Part shown: positions 59,403-64,000 of the stretch, one piece after another
Layout: the number at the start of each line of letters is the position of its first letter
How positions within the stretch are numbered: position 1 is the first letter of the stretch
NCBI GenBank assembly: GCA_963838235.1
Contig: CAWIQJ010000003.1
Span: 235,895 to 299,894, forward strand
From: JAFECT01 sp963838235
GTDB lineage: Bacteria > Pseudomonadota > Alphaproteobacteria > Caulobacterales > Caulobacteraceae
DNA: 64,000 nucleotides
Direction of reading: 5' to 3'
Program-made: the position numbers and the translations under genes
The notes under the pieces: model-generated
What the model was told of the DNA's origin: nothing
What the model saw: the letters and a program-made list of their open reading frames with translations, nothing else
Database searches by the model: none

Positions 59403-59717
59403 TCAGTCGACGACGACCCCGGTGCCATAGGCGATCACTTCGGTGATGCCGTCCATGATCTCGTTGGCGTCGTAGCGCATGCCGACCACCGCGTTGGCCC
59501 CCGCCTTGGTGGCGTGCTCAACCAGGTGGTCATAGGCCTCCTGACGCGCGGCCTCGGCGAGTTCGACGTAGATGGTCAGCTTGCCGCCGAAGATCGACTG
59601 GACGCCGCCCGCGAAATTGCCGAGCACGCTGCGCGAGCGGACCGTGATCCCGCGCACAAGGCCGATGTGCTTGGTGATATTGTGGCCGGGAATGTCGTTG
59701 GTGGTGGAAACCAGCAC
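59403..59717 (-). CDS. YbjQ/UPF0145 family protein
   Basis: 104 residues from a GTG at 59717 with GGAGAACTCCT just before it; the upstream extension to 59801 is not protein-like. Starts LVSTTNDIPGHNITKHIGLV, the family hallmark, then VRSRSVLGNFAGGVQSIFGG and GANAVVGMRYDANEI. Pentameric cytosolic protein of unknown function. 22 bp downstream of the amidase start in the opposite sense of order, same strand. Confidence 0.92.
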   Translation of the reverse strand: MLVSTTNDIPGHNITKHIGLVRGITVRSRSVLGNFAGGVQSIFGGKLTIYVELAEAARQEAYDHLVEHATKAGANAVVGMRYDANEIMDGITEVIAYGTGVVVD

Positions 59718-59886
59718 AGGAGTTCTCCGGGGTTGGGGGAAGCGGGCAGGATAGAGGCCCCCAAGCCCCATTGGGAAGCCCCTGGGGACGTTCGCCGGCA
59801 TCGTTAAGTTTCGCCGCTCTCGCGACGAGCCTTGCCAGCGGAAATCGTAAATGGTTCCTTAAAATACCTAGGTTTGAGGGCTCAGG

Positions 59887-60913
59887 GTGACAGGGGAGAA
59901 CTCCAGGCGGCCAACCCCGGGGTTCCGGCTCCGGCGGCGCGGGCTTCGCGGGCTTTGTCCTCGGCGTGATCGTCGGGGGCCTGCTGGGCGCGTGGTTCGC
60001 CTCCGGCGGGACGCCCCTCGGCCAGCAGATCGCCAATGCCGGCCGGCCGGCCGCGGTCGCCGCCTCAGCCGTGGTCCCGGCCAAGCTCGCCGGCCCTGCG
60101 GCCAGGTCGGCGGACCCCGCGGCCGGCGCCGATGACGGCCGGCCCCAAACCGCCCAGGCCGCGAGCCTGGTCCCGGTGAAATTCGACATGCCGGCGATGG
60201 ACCACCGTCTGACCATCGGGGTCTTCGGCGACTCCATGGGCGACGGCCTGTGGGCGGGCCTCTACCGTGAGATGCGCGACGGCAAGAACTACGACGTGGT
60301 GCGCTTCAGCCAGCCGTCCACCGGCATCTCGCGCTACGACTACGTGGACATCCAGGAAAAGACACAGGGTCAGCTCGCCGACCGTCACGTCGACATCGCG
60401 GTGGTGCTGTTCGGCACCAATGACGAACAGGGCATCATCGACGGGCGCACGGTCTATGCGTTCAACACCCCCGGTTGGCGCCAGATCTACGCCGCGCGCA
60501 TCGACAACCTGATCGGGCTCTTGAAGCGCGAGGGCGCCACGGTCTATTGGGTCGGCCTGCCGAAGATGCGGCCGCGACGGCTTCGACCAGCGGGTGGGCA
60601 TTCTGAATGCCATCTACGCCGAGCGCGCGGCCGCTCAATGGCGTGCCGTTCATCCCCACCGTGCCCTAGACCGTCGACGCCAAGGGCGGCTACGACGCCT
60701 ACCTGCCCGGCGGTGACGGCCGACGCCGAGTCTGATGCGCGCCGCGACGGCATCCACATGACCATGGCGGGATATGATGCGCATGGCCTCGCCGGTGACC
60801 CAGCGCATCCGCGCCGATGTCGGCGCTGCAGATCGCCCGGCGCGACCAGCTCGGCCGGCGGCGCCCGCGCCGCCAATATCGCGCAGCCCGATGAGGCGGG
60901 CGCGAACCGATGA
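59887..60913 (+). CDS. DUF459-type SGNH hydrolase, membrane-anchored, frameshifted
   Basis: About 342 codons from a GTG. Short Gly-rich start, one N-terminal helix (FVLGVIVGGLLGAWFASGG), Ala/Pro linker, then the SGNH domain. Block I is GVFGDSMGDGLWAGLYR, with a Ser nucleophile; block III is VVLFGTNDEQ; block V is DGIHMTMAGY with the Asp-His pair. Breaks near 59930, 60570 and beyond, and an in-frame TAG at 60668, look like sequence errors. DUF459 proteins accompany MBOAT acyltransferases in envelope glycan O-acetylation loci. Ends by ATGA overlap with the next gene. Confidence 0.82.
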
Positions 60914-62318
60914 GGCCGCGCGTCCCGCGCGGATCCAAGCGGCCCTGGGTCTGGCCGCAGCGCTTTCGCTCGGCGGCGAGACGTTCGCCCAGACGCCGCC
61001 CGCAACACCGACCCCGACGCTGTCCGTGGACGGCCTGTCCGGCGCCGACAACCTCGCGCCATTCTTCCAGGCGCTGCAGGCGGTGAAGACCGGCGAGCGC
61101 ACCCGGCCGGTGCACATCCTGCAGATCGGCGACAGCCACACCGCCGCCGACCTCATCACCGGCGCCCTGCGCGCGCGGCTGCAGGCGCAATTCGGCGAGG
61201 GCGGGCGCGGGGCGCATGCCGCCCGGGCGGCCGTTCGACGGCTATGCGCCCGCGGCAGGTGGACGTCGACGCAGTCGGACGGCTGGCGGCTCGAGGCGAG
61301 CTTCCTGCCGGCCAATCGACCGCGGCGCAACGCGCGGCCAAGCCCGGCCAGCCTGCGCCGGCGAGTCCTCGGCCGGACCTTGGCCTGTCCGGCTGGCGCC
61401 TGGTCTCCGACGCAGGCCGGGCGCGACGCTGTCGCTCACCGCCGATCCCGAGGCTGCGTTCGATCGCGCCACCGCCTGCGCCCTGGCCGGCCCGGCGCGG
61501 GCGCGATCCTGGTCACCGCGGGCGACACCACGAGCGCATCGACCTGGATGCGCCGGCGAGCGCCACGGTCTGCCGCGATCTTCGTCGTTCGAGACGCGCC
61601 AGTCGCGGCTCGACCTGACCGCCGAAGGCGGGCCGGTGACGTTGCTGTCCTTCGCCACCTTCCGCGACGGCGGCCGGGGTGGCGCTGTCGAACCTCGGCG
61701 TGGTCGGCACGAGCTTGGCGACTTCGCCGCGCGCGACGACGGCGGTGCTGCAGCGGAGCTACGGCCTATCAGCCCGACCTGATCGTGCTGGCCTTCGGCA
61801 CCAACGACGGCTTCGAGAAAGACCACGTCGACGCGGCGCTCTACGAGCCGTGATGCGCGCGCCAGATCGAGCGGCTGAAGCGGCTGGCGCCGCGGCGTGC
61901 CCGTCCTGGTGCTGGGCGCCGCCCGACGCCGAACACCGTGCGGCCCGACATCCCCGAGCGACGGCAAGCGCGGACCTGGGCTTCGTCTGCGCCCCGCTCA
62001 GCCCGGCGGAGATGCGCCGACTACAACGCCCTGATGCCGGAGCGGAACCCGGAGCTGGCGCCGCTGGTATCCGCCGCCGGAGCTGGCGTGGTGCGCGAAG
62101 CGCAGCGGCAGGCGGCGCGTCGCAGGAGGGCGTGCGCCTTCTGGGACTGGGCGCGCGCGCATGGGCGGCCCGTGCAGCGCCCACAGCTGAGCCAGGCCGA
62201 CCCGCGCGCTGGTGCGCGGCGACCACATCCACTTCACCTCTGCGGGCGGCGAGATGGTGGCGGACCTGCTGGCAAGCGACCTGATCGCGCGCCTACGACG
62301 CATCGGCGGGAGGCATAG
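60910..62318 (+). CDS. Second exported SGNH/GDSL-like protein, heavily frameshifted
   Basis: About 470 codons. A signal peptide is readable as IQAALGLAAALSLGGETFAQ. The SGNH set is VHILQIGDSHTAADLITGAL (block I Ser), LIVLAFGTNDGFEKDHVDAA (block III) and a C-terminal DHIHFTSAGGEMVADLL (block V Asp-His). Between these are many indels, roughly one per 100-150 bp, so the middle cannot be trusted. Likely a periplasmic acyl-transferring or deacetylating partner of the MBOAT protein 3 bp downstream. Start at 60910 from the ATGA overlap. Confidence 0.75.
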
Positions 62319-62321
62319 GCC

Positions 62322-63735
62322 ATGCTGTTCCCGACCATGATCTTCGGGCTGTTCTTCCTGGTCGTCTACGTGACGGCCTGGAGCCTCGAGCGGCAGAACG
62401 AACGGCGCAAGCTCGTTCCTGCTGGTGGCCAGCTGGGTGTTCTACGGCTGGTGGGACTGGCGTTTCGTGGCGCCTGCTGATCCTCAGCGCGCTGCTCAAC
62501 TGGTGCATCGCGGCGACCATCGCGCGAGACCCGGAGCGCGCGCCGGCGCGCAATGGCTCTGGTCGCGCTGGGCGTGGTCGACGAACCTGATGATCCTCGG
62601 GCTTCTTCAAATACTACGACTTCTTCATCGCCCAGCTGCCGACGTCCTGCGCTTCCTGCGACTGGAAGCGGGACCTGCCGCTGCTGCAGGTGATCCTGCC
62701 GGTCGGCATGTCCTTCTTCACCTTCCAGGGCATCTGCTATGTGGTCGACGTCTATCGCGGCAAGGTTCCGCCGGCGCAGCCTGCTCGACGTCATGCTGCT
62801 GATGTCGTTCTTCCCGCACCTGGTCGCCGGGCCCGATCGTGCGGGCGCCGATCTGCTTCCCCAGTTCGCCGCAGGCCCGAGCTCAACCGGCGGCATGGCG
62901 CGCTCGGCGCCCTGCTGCTGATCGTCTGGGGCCTGTTCAAGAAGACGGTGATCGCCTCGGAGCTGGCGACCGGCCTGGTCGATCCGGTGTTCTTCGACCC
63001 CGCCGCGCATCGGCGCGTCGACCTGCTCGCGGCGCCTACGGCTATGCGGTGCAGATCTACTGCGACTTCTCCGCCTACAGCGACATGGCGATCGGGCTGG
63101 CGGCGCTGCTCGGCTACCGCTTCCCGCGCAACTTCGACCAGCCCTATCGGTCGACCTCGCTGCAGGAGTTCTGGCGGCGCTGGCACATCAGCCTGTCCAC
63201 CTGGCTGCGCGACTATCTCTACATTCCGCTGGGCGGCGGCCGCGGCGGTTGGTTCACCTGCCGCAACCTGATGATCACCATGCTGCTGGGCGGCCTCTGG
63301 CACGGCGCGGCCTGGAACTTCGTCGCCTGGGGCGCGCCTGCACGGGGGGGTCCTGTGCATCGAGCGGATCTGGTCGCGAGTGCAAGCCCGCGCACTGGCC
63401 GAAGTGGCCGGCGATCGTCGGCCTGATCGTCACCTTCCACGTCGTGTGCCTGGCCTGGATCCTGTTCCGCTCGGAAAGCTTCGACCGGCGCTCACCTACC
63501 TCAAGGGCTTCGCCAACTGGTCGACGCCTGTGATGGAGCTGACGCCGTTCCTCGGCATCCTGATCGCGCTCGGCCTCGGCATGCACTTCCTGCCGCCGCG
63601 CGCGATCGAGAGTGGACGGCAATGTTCCGCAACCTGCCGTCGCCTGTGTTCGCCGCGGGCGTCGCCGTCGCGCTGCTGATCGTGGACGCCATGCGTCCCG
63701 AAGGCATCGCGCCCTTCATCTATTACCAGTTCTGA
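62322..63735 (+). CDS. MBOAT-family O-acyltransferase (AlgI/DltB-like), frameshifted
   Basis: About 471 codons, many helices. Reads MLFPTMIFGLFFLVVY, then SWVFYGWWDW, VGMSFFTFQGICYVVDVYRGK, MSFFPHLVAGP and YCDFSAYSDMAIGLAALLGY. These are followed by FWRRWHISLSTWLRDYLYIPLGG and the catalytic-His segment LLGGLWHGAAWNFVAWG, and the gene ends in FIYYQF. Transfers acetyl groups across the inner membrane to an envelope polysaccharide or teichoic-like acceptor, working with SGNH partners upstream. At least eight indels, most in the first 700 bp. Confidence 0.9.
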
Positions 63736-63745
63736 GGGCGCGCGC

Positions 63746-64000
63746 ATGACCGACGACAAACGCCCCATCACCCCCGACGACAAGGTCGCCATCGGCGATC
63801 CGCCCGGCACCCTCTTCGCGCCCGCGCCCGCCCTGGCCACGAAGACCGAAACCTCCGCGCCCGCCGTCGCTGTGCCGCCGGAATCCGCGACGCCGCCGCC
63901 CTCGACCTGGCAACCCGCGCCGCTGGAGCCGCGTCCGCCCTGTACGCCTTGACGAGGTACGCCTCGCGCCCGCCGCACCGCAAGCGCCCGTCGCGCCGTC
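63746..64000 (+). CDS. Partial gene at window end, Pro/Ala-rich N terminus
   Basis: Begins MTDDKRPITPDDKVAIGDPP 10 bp after the MBOAT stop and continues as a Pro/Ala-rich, disordered stretch. An indel near 63943 allows the frame to run on past a premature stop (PPLYALDEVRLAP) to the window edge. No domain reached. As the next gene in an acyltransferase cassette it could encode a further SGNH or scaffold protein. Confidence 0.5.

Overview
The window is strongly GC-rich and reads as chromosomal DNA of an alphaproteobacterium, most likely a Caulobacteraceae member (Caulobacter/Phenylobacterium type). Supporting this are the hut genes, a TonB-dependent receptor beside an XRE-cupin regulator, glyoxylate-shunt genes with a small DUF4170 protein between them, and intergenic inverted repeats of the kind familiar from that family. 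No tRNA, rRNA, CRISPR array, prophage or intact insertion sequence was recognised.

Layout. 0-8.4 kb: histidine utilisation. hutI, an exported M20 carboxypeptidase, hutU and hutH run leftward; a hutG-like gene and a PYROXD2-like FAD dehydrogenase run rightward. 8.4-13.7 kb: sulfotransferase, hybrid sensor kinase, exported CocE/NonD hydrolase. 13.7-18.7 kb: glyoxylate shunt. An XRE/ImmA-type regulator diverges from aceA (isocitrate lyase), with two palindromes between them, followed by a DUF4170 gene and malate synthase. 18.7-22.0 kb: two aldo/keto reductases and a Cys/Met-metabolism PLP enzyme. 22.1-42.4 kb: a catabolic island. It holds a class III aminotransferase, a D-amino-acid-dehydrogenase-like flavoenzyme, an XRE-cupin regulator, a TonB receptor, four paralogous S12 serine hydrolases with membrane tails, a D-aminoacylase-like amidohydrolase, an M19-like dipeptidase, an APC amino-acid permease and a POT peptide transporter. 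42.4-51 kb: MAPEG protein, small proteins, MBL hydrolase, a recombination scar, PD40 protein, feoAB, a methyltransferase and a CusF-like protein. 51-59.7 kb: a BNR-repeat exported protein, selU/selD, an AmpD-like lipoprotein overlapping an amidase, YbjQ. 59.9-64 kb: two SGNH proteins and an MBOAT acyltransferase, an envelope O-acetylation cassette that runs off the end.

The most interesting part is 22-42 kb. I infer a scavenging system for peptides or N-acyl compounds, perhaps containing D-residues. Outer-membrane uptake would be followed by periplasmic trimming by four membrane-tethered S12 hydrolases and two atypical amidohydrolase-fold enzymes, then inner-membrane import and deamination or transamination. 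A short motif, GAAAARTAGTTGC-like, lies in both promoter regions next to the XRE-cupin gene and suggests one regulon. The two amidohydrolase-fold enzymes both lack the HxH/HxD metal motif of strand 1.

Quality caveat. Many conserved genes are broken by single-base indels, densest at 0.2-1.0, 13.7-17.6 and 59.9-64.0 kb, whereas most of 18.7-29.4 and 33-49.6 kb is clean. Protein conservation continues across each break in another frame, so I treat them as probable sequence errors and give the full spans as genes.
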